A stretch of DNA of 64,000 nt from Jaltomata sinuosa (GCA_003996215.1 QJPP01000448.1:310001-374000); one strand, 5' to 3'. Shown: positions 44,101 to 56,400, counted from the first letter of the stretch. Numbers and translations: made by a program. Notes: generated by a model from the letters alone, not told the origin.

Positions 44101-44556
44101 GGACTCCATCAGTACATTCAGAGAATACTAAAACGTACGGGTCTTGACAAAAGTAGTCCAATGTCCTTAGCCAAATGGTACTCCCCTTCTCACCCACTTG
44201 ACCCCTCCATCTTTCACTACTTTGAACTCTTCCCCACCACCTCCAATTATTCCAATTTAACCCTCAGGTCCAATCGAAAGTTGATTTTCCAACTTGTCGA
44301 CGAGCTCCTCGTTGAGATATTGATGAAACCATCGAAGCAACATCTTCAATTAACGCCTGGTGAGGAACTGATCGACACATTGTGCGCGAGGATACGGAGT
44401 TATCCTTCCGCTAATTGCCAAGTTCTTCAAGACATTGATGCATTGATTGACAAGGATATGCAAAAATGTGAGGCATTTTTTGAAGAACAAGTGGAAAGCA
44501 TAGTGTGTGAGATTGAACGTGACATTATGGAAGAACTAGTGCATGATACTATGTGA
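41169..44556 (+). CDS. TRM/LONGIFOLIA-type protein with DUF4378-like C-terminus
   Basis: Four exons with GT-AG borders and continuous phase: 41169-41448, 41626-41747, 42100-43389, 43978-44556 (TGA), giving 756 aa. TRM proteins bind TON1 or microtubules and shape cell division and elongation. Seen here: N-terminus MGREWLYWGSSGSGSG and a conserved CMCFQIFDLPHFQ; APRNSLELDEP at the exon 1/2 junction; PTLVARLMGLDLLPE at about residues 179-192, a TRM family motif; a long Ser/Asn/His-rich low-complexity middle with LSLPETPRISSARRSD; and, in the last exon (565-756), YIQRILKRTGL, RKLIFQLVDELLVEIL and EIERDIMEELVHD, matching DUF4378. The first ATG in good context precedes all conserved blocks. Intron 3 holds a MITE. 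The subfamily is not assigned. Confidence 0.9.
43631..43881 (+). repeat. MITE in intron 3 of the TRM gene
   Basis: The left end AGCTCCCGTTTGGCCATAGA and the complement of the right end (TTAGCTAGCATTTGAGCATA) form imperfect inverted repeats. The interior is self-complementary (AATTTTTGAATTTG, then TTTTCAAAATC). It is the best-preserved member of the family also seen at 34317, 38811 and 51170. Confidence 0.65.
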
Positions 44557-44833
44557 TGATGGATGAAGAAAAAAAAAAGCCAATTCAGCTCTCAGCGAGA
44601 ACAGGGTCTGACGAAGGTCACATGGGTGATTCACGTGACGAGATGCCATTCGTTTTAAGGGTCATGGGGACCAATATAAATTAACTTTCTCAAAGTTGGA
44701 CTCATTGTACTTGGAAAGGGCAAAGTGAAGTGGGGGTGGGGGTAATTAGAGAGGGGTAGTAAAATTAATGATGATACTTATAATAGAAGTTTGTTGCTTT
44801 TTCCTACTGTAATTATAACTACTAGTATATCTC

Positions 44834-44839
44834 AATAAA
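44834..44839 (+). terminator. Poly-A signal of the TRM gene
   Basis: AATAAA about 280 bp after the TGA, followed by T-rich sequence. Confidence 0.5.
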
Positions 44840-44869
44840 CAATTCATATTAAGTTGCTTTCTTTTAATC

Positions 44870-45835
44870 TTTTTTTGGGGTTAGTCCCATCACATGTTCT
44901 CATAACCGTTATATCCAAAATTGTATAATATAAATCTGCATTACGTGTCGAACGAGCAGAGCGGTGGATCGAGGATTTGAATTATATGAGTTTTAAATCT
45001 AGTATAATGATTCAAGTATTAGTAATTAAGTTTTGAATTTAATTTGTATACATAATAGCGAATAGTTTATAATAAGAATATAAGATTGGACAAAAACTAT
45101 TCATGTATATTCAAAGCTATATATATCCGCCTGACGTCAAGTCAAAATCCTTTTAAAATTGTTCAAAAAAACAATAATTTAGCAGTATATAAAAAAAGTT
45201 TAAATTCAAAATGTATAAACTGTCATGTTGTTCAAATTCCAATGACTTGCAGCAAATCTTATCAGTGCACACATTTGTTATTCCTTTTTGAACTATAGGC
45301 CAAAAAACAAAACAAAAAATCTTTCAAATTTAGCATTTTTTCTTTTTTCTTTGGTTGGTTAAAAGAAAGAAGTTTGAGATAAGTAGATCATAAGTAAAAG
45401 GGTAAAACTTCAATACAATAACACAGAAAGAACAAAGCAAGAATAGAGACGACGTCGATGTTGCTTTCAAGTGAAAAAATATGGGACCATTTGTGAATTA
45501 TGTTGATAGCTATAGTAGTAGTAGTGAAGAAGATTAAAATTAAAACTGTAAAATATGGGTGGCTAGGAGTTGCATGGTGGGTAATAGAATAGAGAATTGG
45601 ATGATGGATTTGAAGACAAAAATAACAAGACAAGGAATAAAAGGTTATGTCATTACTTTTAGTAAAGCAATTTCAGTTTTGCATCAAAAAGAGGTATCAA
45701 ATCATAAATCATTACGATATGATTCCTATACTTTTTTTATGAAAAGATGAGCTTAAAGTTTGTCATAATAACACAACAATTACTACCAATTAAGTAGTAC
45801 TAGGTACGACTTCATTATACAATACAAGTTGTATT
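44870..45835. other. Intergenic spacer
   Basis: No gene, RNA or element recognised. Short overlapping frames on both strands at 45388-45750 have no motif support. Confidence 0.35.
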
Positions 45836-45847
45836 AAGATACCGATT

Positions 45848-46052
45848 ATTAGTGTGGCCAATGAAGTGCGATAAGAATTATGAGGTTTCAGGTTCAAAAT
45901 TCAGCAAAAATAAAAAATACTAGGTGACGTGATTCTTCCCATCTGTTCAAGTCTTGGTGGACAGAATTACCTGGTATCTGTTGCTGGTGGGAGCGAGGTG
46001 GCAAGTATCCTGTGGCGTGAAAGTTGACTCGGACACTACAGTCATAAAAAAA
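45848..46052 (+). mobile_element. tRNA-derived SINE with imperfect TSD
   Basis: The head holds GTTTCAGGTTCAAAATTC, similar to a B box. The body has the Solanaceae SINE phrase CTTGGTGGACAGAATTACCT and GGTATCTGTTGCTGGTGGGA, then a TTGACTCGGACACTACAGTC end and a short A-run. Flanks AGATACCGATT (45838-45848) and AGATACTGATT (46053-46063) differ at one base and are the probable target-site duplication. Confidence 0.75.
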
Positions 46053-46067
46053 AGATACTGATTGTTA

Positions 46068-46150
46068 CATTACTGGTGCTTGGTGGTAGATGGTAGGTAT
46101 CTGGTGGATTAGTCAAGGTGTGCGAAAACTGACCCGAATATTACGATCAT
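46068..46150 (+). mobile_element. 5'-truncated second SINE copy
   Basis: GGTAGGTATCTGGTGGATTA, then AAAACTGACCCGAATATTAC, repeats the 3' half of the SINE immediately to its left. It may be a dimeric insertion or an independent truncated copy; it abuts the Helitron start. Confidence 0.6.
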
Positions 46151-46163
46151 CTATATCTATATA

Positions 46164-48525
46164 TCTATATATATTATATTAAAAGTGTGAAGCACCTTAT
46201 AATGTGATTTGAACTTTTTGCCCTTCATTAAAAAACTTCGTAATAAACAAAATCGTCTTTTTACTTTTAATTTTCCTCAAATTTTTACACTTAATTATTT
46301 TCATAATATTTAGAACTTTAAAATCAACTAAAATTTTAATTTAAAAGAAAAATCCTAATTTGAATATTTATATATTTATACATACAAACACAAATACCGT
46401 ATATCAATAGAATCAGTAAACTGTCATCAAAATCTTTGTGAGCACTCCGCCGCTAACTCTCTTCTTCCGATGGTTCTGTTCTATTTTTCGGAGCTTGTGG
46501 TCGGTCGATTTTGGTATGTGCATTGAGAAGACAGTGCGAATTACTTGGTGGTTGTTGGTGCATTAAGAGGTCATACAAAAGCAATAATACTCTGTTTGAT
46601 CCACGTTTATGATTCGTTGTTCAGTGGAATTTGAAAATATATACACTGAATCTATGATAGGTGATTCAAACATTAAGTTTTATATTTTTTTTTTCAATTT
46701 TAATGCTCTTGATCGTCTAGGTCGTTAACTTTATTCAGTATATTATTATTATTAATTATTTAGATTCCGCATAGGTGATTCAAACATTAACACGAAGAAT
46801 GTCCTAAGATTCATTATCATTTTTCAGTAACTCCCTAGACTTCATCTCATATTTCCATTGCCATCGCAAATTGTCAAGGCTATTGGTGTTGTAACTGAAA
46901 CAATATGGGCAGGAGGCAGGAGCTGCTTAACCATGTAAGTGAAGTCTGAGCTCCCTGTTTGGTAGATGCTTCATTTTTTGCTAAAATAAGGCTATATAAC
47001 ATTAGATATTTATAGATACATATGCGGAAAATCCTTTTCTTTTTCATTTCCCTACTACAGTACATAAATAAAATTATGAAAATATCATGGTTTATCTTTG
47101 TCACCGTCCAAGCCTATGGCACATATTTTCTGTTTTGATCTAACAGACCTCACAAATTTATTCCTTGTGGTCACCATATCGAGCACAAATTGTATGGACA
47201 GATCACTTTCATATTATGTTGACTGTAAAGGAGTTCAAATTTGTTTTTCTACTTTTTCCATGAAAAAGATGAGTAGAAAATTTCATAGATTTAGTACTTA
47301 ACCATTGTCTTAGGTGTAAAGCATATATGTATTGTGCTTTTAGGAGGAGATTCTTTTTTTTGAGCAAAGATTGAAAATTTTCTTCATTCATCCAAGAAAT
47401 CGGCATTGCTGATTTTCGACGCGCGATCTTCAACTTTCTGAAAGATTATATGCAGCGCTCTGAAAAAAAATCTTTCTACAAGCACTCATATTGGAGAAAT
47501 AAGTTTTTTCATCATAATTCACAATGCTCTTGCCTTGCTCATCGACAATATGCAAGTACGTCTTCTCACTAACATTTACTATATTTTTGTATTATAGGCT
47601 ATTTGGCCACCACTTATAATACGTGCAATAGGTTTTATCCCATCAGAGTCATCTTTGCTTATAAACTAAAATAAGGTACAATGTCCTGTCAGTCCAATAC
47701 ACTAATTCACTTTCTCTGGCAGACGTACCTCCAATTGACAATAGTTAAATTAGACGAGTGGAGAATCAGGAGAATGAACCTGGATGCACCAGACAGTTAC
47801 CTCAAGAATTAAGGCAATTAGTAAGGAAATATGATCAATACAAATGAATTACTACACGAGGAGTTGATGAGGAAGCTCTTCTCAAAGGACTTTTTCTGGA
47901 TCTTCGCATCTGCTATGATTTAGTTCGACGAATAAGTTCTACAAGAATATATACTAGGAAATGTTCTACGAGTACTTGAAGGCAATACGAGAATATATAC
48001 TAGAAAATGCAATGCACTTCATTCGTGTATGCTAGAAGTTCCACGGGATGAAAAAAGAAAGATAATATGCAAAATGATTGTATACCTATTTGATCTATCT
48101 TTGAAAATTTGGTAGGTACTACTGTTTGATCTAATGGATAAAAGAATGCTAGATGCAATATGATAGGGGATAAAACCTGTATTATGAACACAAGGCAGTG
48201 TAGTTTTTAAACCTGTGTTGCTTGGACATATCTCTAGACTGTCTTTTGGATCTGATCAAAGAATTTGAAAAAAAACAGTCCATCATTTGTAACTTCTTAA
48301 GGTTTGATTGTTTAATTTAGGTAAGAAATTATAATATTTAACGCTTCTAAATCAATTAGAATCTTATCTTATATAAAAAATTACAATCTTGTTTAGGTAA
48401 TATTTGGATCAAAATTTACGAGAAACTAATTTTGATTAACGTCAATTGTTATTTTTCAATATTTTTGTATACATTTTATATTTATTACTGTGATGCACAC
48501 GTGCAACACACGTACACTAAACTAG
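46164..48525 (+). mobile_element. Non-autonomous Helitron
   Basis: A 5' start TCTATATATATTATATTAAA followed by AGTGTGAAG is typical of plant Helitrons. The 3' end has a short hairpin ACGTG-CAACA-CACGT (48499-48513), then ACACTAAA and the terminal CTAG at 48522-48525 followed by T. Insertion would be between A and T without target duplication. The 2.36-kb interior has no RepHel protein. It may contain captured host sequence (for example around 46860-47300), which was not recognised. The exact 5' end is one of three nearby TC dinucleotides. Confidence 0.65.
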
Positions 48526-48661
48526 TAAAAAGAAAAAATACTGCTTACTTCATAAAAATGTTATTTTCAATAGACCCTCAGCTATCCCAAAATATCGCCT
48601 ATAAATAAAGGGCACCTCTATTATATGAAGTAATTTGTATCTTGTCCATACATCTGATATA

Positions 48662-50038
48662 CTAGATACTGAGAGCCCGTGCTAGCACGGGCCCAACATA
48701 TATTACTTATTTTGTTTTAATTTATGTGACACATATAAAATTATAGCCAGTCAAATTTTTTATATGTTTTTAAAAATTTTAAGTTGTTAATTATTATAAT
48801 TTACAATATTTTTTGTATAATCTTCAGATAATATATTTTACTCTCTTTGTCCGAATTTATGTAGCGTTAATGAAATTTGGAGGTTCAACCAAAATATTTA
48901 TATAGTTTTTTTTAGATATTTTAAGTTATTAATTATATTGTGATAGTACTTTTTACGTGGCACAGATGAAATTTGGAGAGTCAACCTAATTTTTTGCATG
49001 ATTTTTTAAATATTTTAAATTTTTAATTATTATGATTTATAATATTTTTTACATAATTTTTATATAATATATGTTACTCTATCCCAATTTATATGGCACT
49101 GATAGAATTTGGAGAGTAGACCCAATTTTTTAGATAGTTTTTAGATATTTTAAGTTGTTAACAATTGTTATTTATGATACTTTTTACATAATTTTAAATA
49201 ATATATGTTACTCTATTTGTCCCAATTTATACGGCATTGATAAAAGTTAGAGGGACCACCAAATTTCTTATATGTTTTTAAATATTTTAAATTGTTAATT
49301 ATTGTGATTTATAACATTTTTAATGTTATTTTCAGATAATATATGTTACCTCTTCTGTCCCAATGTATGTAGCACTGATAGAATTTTGAAAGAGACAATC
49401 AATTTTTTTTATATTTTTTAAATATTTTAAGTTGTTAATTATTGTAATTTATAGTACCTTTCATGTAATTTTCACATTTAAAAAGAAAATTAAGACAAAC
49501 AAATTAAAACAAAGAAAATAAAAAAATGACCAGTATAATAATAATAATAATTGTTATTAACATATTTAAAATTTCAAATTTCAAAAGTCTTTCTTTCCTT
49601 TAAAATATTGTCTACATATTAAATTAAAGAATTAAAAAAAAAATCAACGAAGTCAATTGACAATTTCTTAATTCTAACGTTCCACATGACATTTAACATA
49701 TCTCTAATTTAAGATCAGAAGATATAAAAGTTTTTTTCTCTTTCTTAAATTTCGTCTCAAATTAAGATCAGATAAAAAATATTTAAAATAAAAATAAACT
49801 AAAATATTATATAAATTACCTAACCAAAAGAAAGTGAGCCATTATTAATTAAAGAAATAAGATAGAAAATATAACTCAGCAGCCAACGTTCACAGGAGAA
49901 ACACAATAGCTTTTAGACAAAAAAAAATAATAAGGCAACCTCTATCGAGATTCGACACACATTTTGAAGCTTTAACCACTGAGTCAGAAGCAAGTAGGAC
50001 GACATCCTCATGCTTCTGCGCTCTTCTATAATAGTAGA
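48662..50038 (-). mobile_element. Second Helitron, opposite orientation
   Basis: On the minus strand the 5' end is TTCTACTATTATAGAAGAGC (near 50038). The 3' end is an 18-bp perfect palindrome GCCCGTGCTAGCACGGGC (48675-48692), then TCTCAGTAT and the terminal CTAG (48665-48662) followed by T. The body holds a tandem array (48720-49470) and near its 5' end a tRNA-like TCAGTGGTTAAAGC with GTCGAATCTC. No transposase. Its 3' end faces the 3' end of the other Helitron 136 bp away. Confidence 0.7.
48720..49470. repeat. Tandem array of ~118-138-bp units inside the Helitron
   Basis: About six diverged units, each with a TACTCT..TGTCCCAATTTAT start, a GATAGAATTTGGAGAG phrase, TTTTAAATATTTTAA and TTGTTAATTATTGTGATT. 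Unit starts lie near 48838, 48955 (partial), 49072, 49208 and 49346. The start resembles Stowaway MITE ends (CTCCCTCTGTCCCAATTTA type). Confidence 0.8.
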
Positions 50039-50436
50039 ATACAAGCAATTTACACCTACTCAATTTTAACCTTTCAATCCACTTACAAAACTACATATAT
50101 TGGTCGAATTCAACAACTTATTTTCTGCTTTAAAGTTCAAGTTGTGTTTGCTTTCCCCTAAAAAGAAAATTAGTACATAAAATTTTCTTTTCATAGAGTA
50201 TTTTATTATTGAAAATGTGCTTTTAAATTACATAAAGTTTAAAGTCTTCAAAAACTTTAATTTCATCTATACTTTTTCTTTCATTTGGACAACTTTTTAG
50301 AATAGTTTTTTCTAGGGAAGGTTCTCTTTATTTATTTTATATTTCTTCTGGAAAAGTTTTACTACAAAAAGGGAAATCATGTGTGTGGTTATTTTTTGCT
50401 TTTAAGATGATTTGTAAGTGTTCCCGAAAAAAAATA
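50039..50436. other. AT-rich spacer
   Basis: No feature recognised. Confidence 0.35.
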
Positions 50437-50675
50437 CTCCCACCGTTCCAAAATACTTAGTCATAATTTTGATATAAAATTCGATCAACATTTTAAGATA
50501 TATTTTTCACCATATTGATATGAGCAATATTATTATTTATAAAACTTTTTGTATAGCTTTTGAATATTCAAATTTTAATTTTAGAATATCAAATTAATCT
50601 AATCTAATTTATCTTTTAATATTAATCGAGTTGACTTTCGAAAAGCAAAACCTCACGAATATTTTGAATGGGAGG
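50437..50675. repeat. Stowaway-like MITE
   Basis: Terminal inverted repeat CTCCCACCGTTCCAAAATAC at the left against the complement of ATATTTTGAATGGGAGG at the right, flanked by TA on both sides (50435-50436, 50676-50677). Confidence 0.8.
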
Positions 50676-51169
50676 TAGTATTTGTGAAGATTCACTTTTC
50701 ATTAAAAAAAAAATTCCCTGAAAACTTTTTTTCTGTAATTGTACAAACACCATAGCAATCTTTAGGGTACTTAAATAGAGATGTGATAGTAGCAAACAAT
50801 GAAATAAAAAAAAACTTTCACTAATTTTGTCATGAAGGACATGCTATATGACCCACACACATTGTCCTAGCCTTACCAAAAGGGAAAAAAGAAGAACAGA
50901 AAAAAAAGTAAAACCTTTTGTTCTCCTCAACTATCTTTGTCAAAAGTTTTTTTTTTTTTTTGGGCTAATTACGTCAAAAGTTAAAAGAAGTTGCTCATCA
51001 TACTCTACAAGAAAATTTGTTCCAATAATAGGTCCAATTCAGCAGTACACTCATCTTTCATTCAAAAAGAAATTCCTCAATCAACCACTAGAAGCCAATT
51101 CTATATACTAACCTAGCTCGTACTCCACCTTTTCTGTCCATATTCTAAAAAAAATAAAAATAGTAAAAA
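50676..51169. other. AT-rich spacer
   Basis: No feature recognised; the 87-codon plus frame at 50848 contains homopolymer-rich sequence only. Confidence 0.35.
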
Positions 51170-51412
51170 AACTGTTTTCAAAGTAAAAAATAATATTTGA
51201 AAATTAAAATTGTGTTTGATCATAATAAATAAACAGGAGTTATTTTTGAATTTTTATGAGTAATTTTGAGTGAAAATAATTTTTTGTTGTTTTTGGAATT
51301 TTTTGAAAAAAGTAACAAGAATTTTTTAAGAATTTTATGATCGGACATGTTTTTCCGAAATTCAATTCTGGAAAAAGTGAAAATTTCTTGGTCAAATGGA
51401 GCCTAAGGTTTT
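51170..51412 (-). repeat. MITE of the same family as 38811 and 43631
   Basis: The right end CTTGGTCAAATGGAGCCTAAG matches the family terminus; the interior shows the same oligo-A/T hairpin style (TTTTTGAAAAAAGTAAC). The left end is less clear. Confidence 0.5.
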
Positions 51413-52195
51413 CTTATTTTTTCTCCTCCTTATCAACTTCTCCAATTGTTATTCCCTTGCCTGTTTTTAATTCAAAAGGAATTTAACTTATAACATGATT
51501 TTTATTTTAACATGGAAGGTAATCTGTCTTATTTTTTGGGTTTACTAATTTCATTTTTCATGCACAATTATATATAGTTATCATTTAATTTAAAATACTT
51601 TTTTTATACTATTGGTGCATAAATGTTTAGTTCATTCAAAAAGCAGAAAGAGATATGAAGCTCCCCTCCCCAACCCCAATCCCCCACCCACCCACCCACC
51701 CCACACTGATAAACACAGTACCAAAATGGAATTCATTGGACATTTTAGAGTTTCAATTTTGGTGAAGCCTCAAAATTAAAGAGGGAATTTGTGCATTAAA
51801 GTTTGAGTTATATATGGGCCAATTTTTCTCAGTTTTCAAATGAAGACAAATCCGAAAGAGGGAATAAGCATTTAACATAAACACATAACTACACTCTACA
51901 GCAAACCTAACTAGTGCACCTTTTAAAGAAATTATTAATGAAAATGAGTACAACCAGGTGTCAGTATAATGAAGGAGCTGATACAATATTAAATATTCAT
52001 CTAAACAGTTTAGTCTACCACCTCAGCCTGTCAACCCAAAAACCCCATCGCCCCACTTACCAAATTTTAAACTTATTAATTTTGAATCACAATTTTTTTC
52101 ACTTATTAAATTTTGTATATATTATTTATATATAATAAGTGGGTTTTTTAACACCAAGTATAAAATTTGGCCAAAATAATTGAGTTCTATCAAAT
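51413..52195. other. AT-rich spacer with a C-rich stretch
   Basis: No gene. 51662-51706 is a C-rich ACCC/CCCA simple repeat (CCACCCACCCACCCACCCCA). Confidence 0.4.
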
Positions 52196-52498
52196 CTTAT
52201 AGGTAGTAGAGAGTTATCATGCTTCTTGAGAGTTTATGCTTATTGATAATTGTTGTGTACTAGTCGTATAATAATAGGTCTAGATTTTTAAATCTATCAT
52301 CATTTGTTATTTATTGTGTTTGATTATCGCACTATTTTATTGGTGTTCTTGTCCCTTTTTGTAAGCTTTGCATCGCTTCTTTTGTTAGTTGCTATGTTTT
52401 CTTCATTATCCCTTCTTCTTTGTATTTGGATTTGCTCCGCTTGAGTTAAGGATCTTTCAAAAATAGCCCTCTGGGTATGCTATTATCGTCGTTGTAAA
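52196..52498 (+). mobile_element. Old RTE LINE tail fragment
   Basis: The sequence TTTGTATTTGGATTTGCTCC, then CTCTGGGTATGCTATTATCG follows the same order as the RTE 3' end at 17305-17650, but is heavily mutated and its TTG tail is eroded. No target-site duplication is recognisable. Confidence 0.6.
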
Positions 52499-52808
52499 GA
52501 GAAATAGATAGGGTGTTTGTTAATTTGGAGCTGGGTTTAGTCAAATGAGTGGGATATACATCATCCTTTTGGGGTAGCAACCCTGTCAGTCAACAGAAGA
52601 TCACACCTCTCTCCATGAACGTTATGATTCCTCATTAAACAATTATTAAATCAAATTTTGGATAAAGACGTTGGAGATTACACAAACCCTAAACATATTC
52701 TGCACTAAGCGTCTAATTAAATGCAAAATGCAGATGGCAGAAGAAGTGGCAGTGGGATGATACCTCATTGAATTGGAGGCACATGGCAAGTAACGATGGT
52801 TAATAGGA

Positions 52809-53024
52809 CTCCCGCCGTTTCATATTACTGGACCCTTGTTGACTTGACATGCTCCTTAAAATTTTTTTTTATTAAAAGTGCATTTTATTAAATTAACTTT
52901 ATTAATAAACTTTTGAAATTCTAAATTTGACTGTTATTACTTTATATAGTTATTTAATAGTATAGTAAAGGTAATATGAAAAAATAATAATAAAACAATC
53001 TTGATTTGCTAAAATGGACAAGTA
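52809..53024. repeat. Stowaway-like MITE (left of a pair)
   Basis: Starts CTCCCGCCGTTTCATATTAC and ends AAATGGACAAGTA, directly joined to the next MITE. The right terminal repeat is incomplete, consistent with the neighbour having inserted at its end. Confidence 0.6.
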
Positions 53025-53215
53025 CTCCCTCTGTTTCATTTTACTTGGCCAATATCGAAAAATAATTTATTTTAGTAAACTAATCTTTTACTAATTATGC
53101 TTTAAAAATCTAAATATTGGAATAACATGATAAACTTTTTTTGATTTCGTAAATTGGACAAGTAAATTAAAATAACTATTTATAATAAGAGGGCCAAATA
53201 AAATGAAACATTTAT
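53025..53215. repeat. Stowaway-like MITE (right of a pair)
   Basis: Terminal inverted repeats: left CTCCCTCTGTTTCATTTTAC, then TTGGCC; right GGGCCAAATAAAATGAAACA. TA at the left edge. Confidence 0.8.
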
Positions 53216-53299
53216 TTTAGGGTAACTTACATAAATCTCACAATTGTAGGAGTTAATTACTCTCTCCCACTACTTTTAAAATTACATAATATGTGGTTC

Positions 53300-53515
53300 A
53301 ACTACATCGCGACATGCATCCAAACCACTCAGATACATTACTACAAGCATGCACACCACTCAGATACATCGCTACAGACATCCACATACATAGTTTTATC
53401 TCGGATACATCGCATAAGGCATGATGTATCTGAGGGATTACAATATGTATCACATGTATCGGAGGGATTACAACATGTATCCGCATGTATTTGATACATG
53501 CAATGTATCTGGATG
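53300..53515. repeat. GATACAT/ATGTATC-rich repeat
   Basis: CAGATACAT recurs on the left half and ATGTATC(T/G)GAGGGATTACA on the right half, so the block is partly palindromic. Both strands therefore show short frames that are not genes. Confidence 0.6.
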
Positions 53516-55937
53516 AGTTTTTAATAAGATGTAGTATATTAAATAATTAAAATAAAGTAGTGAGAGAATTAGTAAATATGATAGGAATATTTGGCTCTTT
53601 AGGTAATTTTTCCTTTATTTTAAGTATATAGAGGTGAAGTAGAATGAAAGGGAGTAACAAGAATTGACAACAATATTGTAGTGGTTCGAAACAGATACCC
53701 AAGGAGATGGATTGGTTGACTATCACTCAAATTTAATGAAAAGGCTAAGAAAAAGATTGATATCGACAAGAAATTGAAAGTGTTGTGAATCCATTTTCAT
53801 GGCTATAGGCTCAAATTGATTGGAGTTGTAAGTTTGAGTAATGATGATGTTGATATATTAGCAGAGCAGAGGAGCTACTGTTAAGGAGGCAAGAAAACGT
53901 GAGTTGCGGGAGATAATAATCGGCAGAAACAGAAGCTAAAGATTGTAGCAGGTTACAAGGACCATCTCTTATTAAAGATAAAAAAGCATTAACTACTTTT
54001 TATTTTCTAGTGCTACTTCTACACCAAAACACTCAAATCCTTATAAATGTGATTGATGGATCAATTTGAATTTTCAAGGACTATCACTCAAATATTTAGA
54101 GCTGACAAATGAGTGGATTGGATTGAATTGAACTGAATTTGAGCGGATTAAAAGAGATTGAGTTAATAAATAAATTAAAATGGGCTAAAAAGCATATCAA
54201 AACTCAACTCGTCTAATTCTTATTACATTTTAATTATTTTATTTGTTTTTTATAATTTTTTAATACCTAATAAAATTATTATTTTCTTTATTATGATTAT
54301 AACTTATATATAACATATCAAATAAAAAAATAATAATTCATATTTTGGCAATTTCTCATGAATCAGTTTGAGCTAGAGATCAACCTAGATTTTCACGGGC
54401 TAAGCTAATTAATGAGCGAGTCAATAATTAGCTTAAACTTGAAAAAATTGAGCGGATTATAATTTTATGGGCTAATTTTGTTACCTCAACCTGAATATTA
54501 TTCTACCCACGAAACCCAAACGGTGAAACTTGGATCACCAAAACTATTTACTCATCAAGAAAGACATTAGTAAATAGTTATCTAAATTATCATTTATCTT
54601 TCTTACATGTCTCACTTAATTAACACTCAACTAATTGAAGTAATAAGAGTGCTAAGAGAAAAGCACTTCCATTTCTTAAAAAGTCAAATATTTTTGAAAG
54701 AATACTGTTATGAAATGGAGGTAATACTTAACAAACAGTATAAGAATTTTTCTTCCAAGCAGCCTTCTTCTCGCAGGGCCATTATTTGGAAGTTTAATCC
54801 TAATTTTTCTGCCCTGCTAGTAGGAAATCCTAGTAGATTGCCTTGTGACAAAGATCAACAAAAGCAATTATCTTGCATTGCATTTTATCAAACTTATACT
54901 TATAGAATAAGTTGTACATAAAGTAATTGACTGAAGCAATTTTAAACTGAATCACGACATCTATTCATAAGAAATGAACCCTACTGTGTACCAATCACTG
55001 CAAGAAACTTAAAAACAAGTCTTCCAAAATCAACTTCAAACACTCACCAAAACAGAAAGTGATTTCCTCCAGTCCAAACATTTAACGTTTTGTTAGTTGT
55101 ATATGCTCAGCTTCTACGCTAATTAATTTAGTCGTACCATATGAATTTAGTAGTGTAGGTACTCATGCCACCATGTAAAATGAACAAACCAACCCAATTA
55201 AGACAAACTTTACTGTCACATCTGACTGACATCTGACTGGGATCACTAAATTACTAGACTGGAGAACTGCCTGAAACGTCATTAACCATTACTGTGTAGT
55301 CCCACCACTCTAAATATGCGTCATAACTACGGCAAACCACTAGGGTACCAGAAAACAGTGGGCTTCACTATAAGTTAACCAGAAAAAGTAATCAGATTAC
55401 TCAAAGTTATGGGCTTCCAAGATAGCCAAAATCCATACTATTTTAGCAATTATTATCTTGGAAATGCAACTCTTTACTAGGGTTCACCTACAGTCAGGTT
55501 ACTGACTCAGAAGATAAAGTTTGCTTACCAAATCGTTTCCACCATGCCTGCATTTGTGGATGGAATACCAAACTAGGAATTGAATAACTAGTATACAAAA
55601 ATAGTAACTAAATTGACGAGAGTTTGCCTTGCAAGCTGAGAACAGAAACCAAAACAATGCAATGTACTTGCACGTGACCACACTATAATAAATGGGAAAT
55701 GGATAGTTGCAGGAGGTGGGTAGCAACAGAGCCTAGTCATGCAATGATATTCTTAAACAAGAAAAACAGTATAGTGTAATATTATAGTACCTCGTTTACC
55801 TAAAAAGGAAAAAGAATTGATAGCTCAAAATCAACAGAAAACAAGGAGAAGAGATTAGTTGTGCCTTCAGCAAAAGCATATCTTAATTATCATCTACTAA
55901 CTGCATATTATAGAGTCTTTACTAGCACTCTTATATG
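53516..55937. other. Intergenic region
   Basis: No gene, RNA or element recognised in 2.4 kb. Frames at 54607-54921 (+) and 55499-55726 (-) have no family motif and no splice context. Confidence 0.4.
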
Positions 55938-56400
55938 CAGGGGCGGATCTACATAGACAGGTGGGGGTGCCACAGCACCCGGAGGTCTTGGTTGAAACTC
56001 TGTATATATATGTGTATATATGTTGAAGGAACCTGTAAAATATCAAGTGTGGCACCCGTAGTAACAAAGGGGCTCATGGTGCCAGTGGTTAAAGCTCGCA
56101 CTTTACTCCCTTCCGCGCGATTTCGAATCATGTTGCGTTCGATTTTTGGAACTATTTTTACATGCTGCTTTGCTTTGACTGTTAAATTTTTTTGTTGCTA
56201 TGTAGAATAGATCTCTCGACCTCATCTACCAAAACCCTTAACTTACCAAGTAGGCAAGACTTTATCTTCTACTAAATTGCTGATAATTATTAATTATAGT
56301 TTCCCTTGTGAATATTGACTCCACTTTCCTAAATTGCTGCATATGTTACTGTTCAAAGCAACGTGGCACCCGGAGTTTCGAAATCCTGGATCCGCCTCTG
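55938..56400. mobile_element. Non-autonomous hAT element with perfect 8-bp TSD
   Basis: 463 bp. The left end CAGGGGCGGATCTACATAG and right end CTGGATCCGCCTCTG are inverted (CAGRGGCGGATCYA). CTTATATG is duplicated exactly at 55930-55937 and 56401-56408, the 8-bp length typical of hAT. Inside, TGGTGCCAGTGGTTAAAGC and ATTTCGAATCATG look like tRNA A and B boxes about 40 bp apart. No transposase. Confidence 0.92.

Noticed and set aside
53291..53494. Frames on both strands rich in His, Ile and Val
   Set aside because: Produced by the GATACAT/ATGTATC repeat; periodic on both strands.
54607..54921. 104-codon plus-strand frame
   Set aside because: No recognisable domain, no splice or promoter context, AT-rich codon use.
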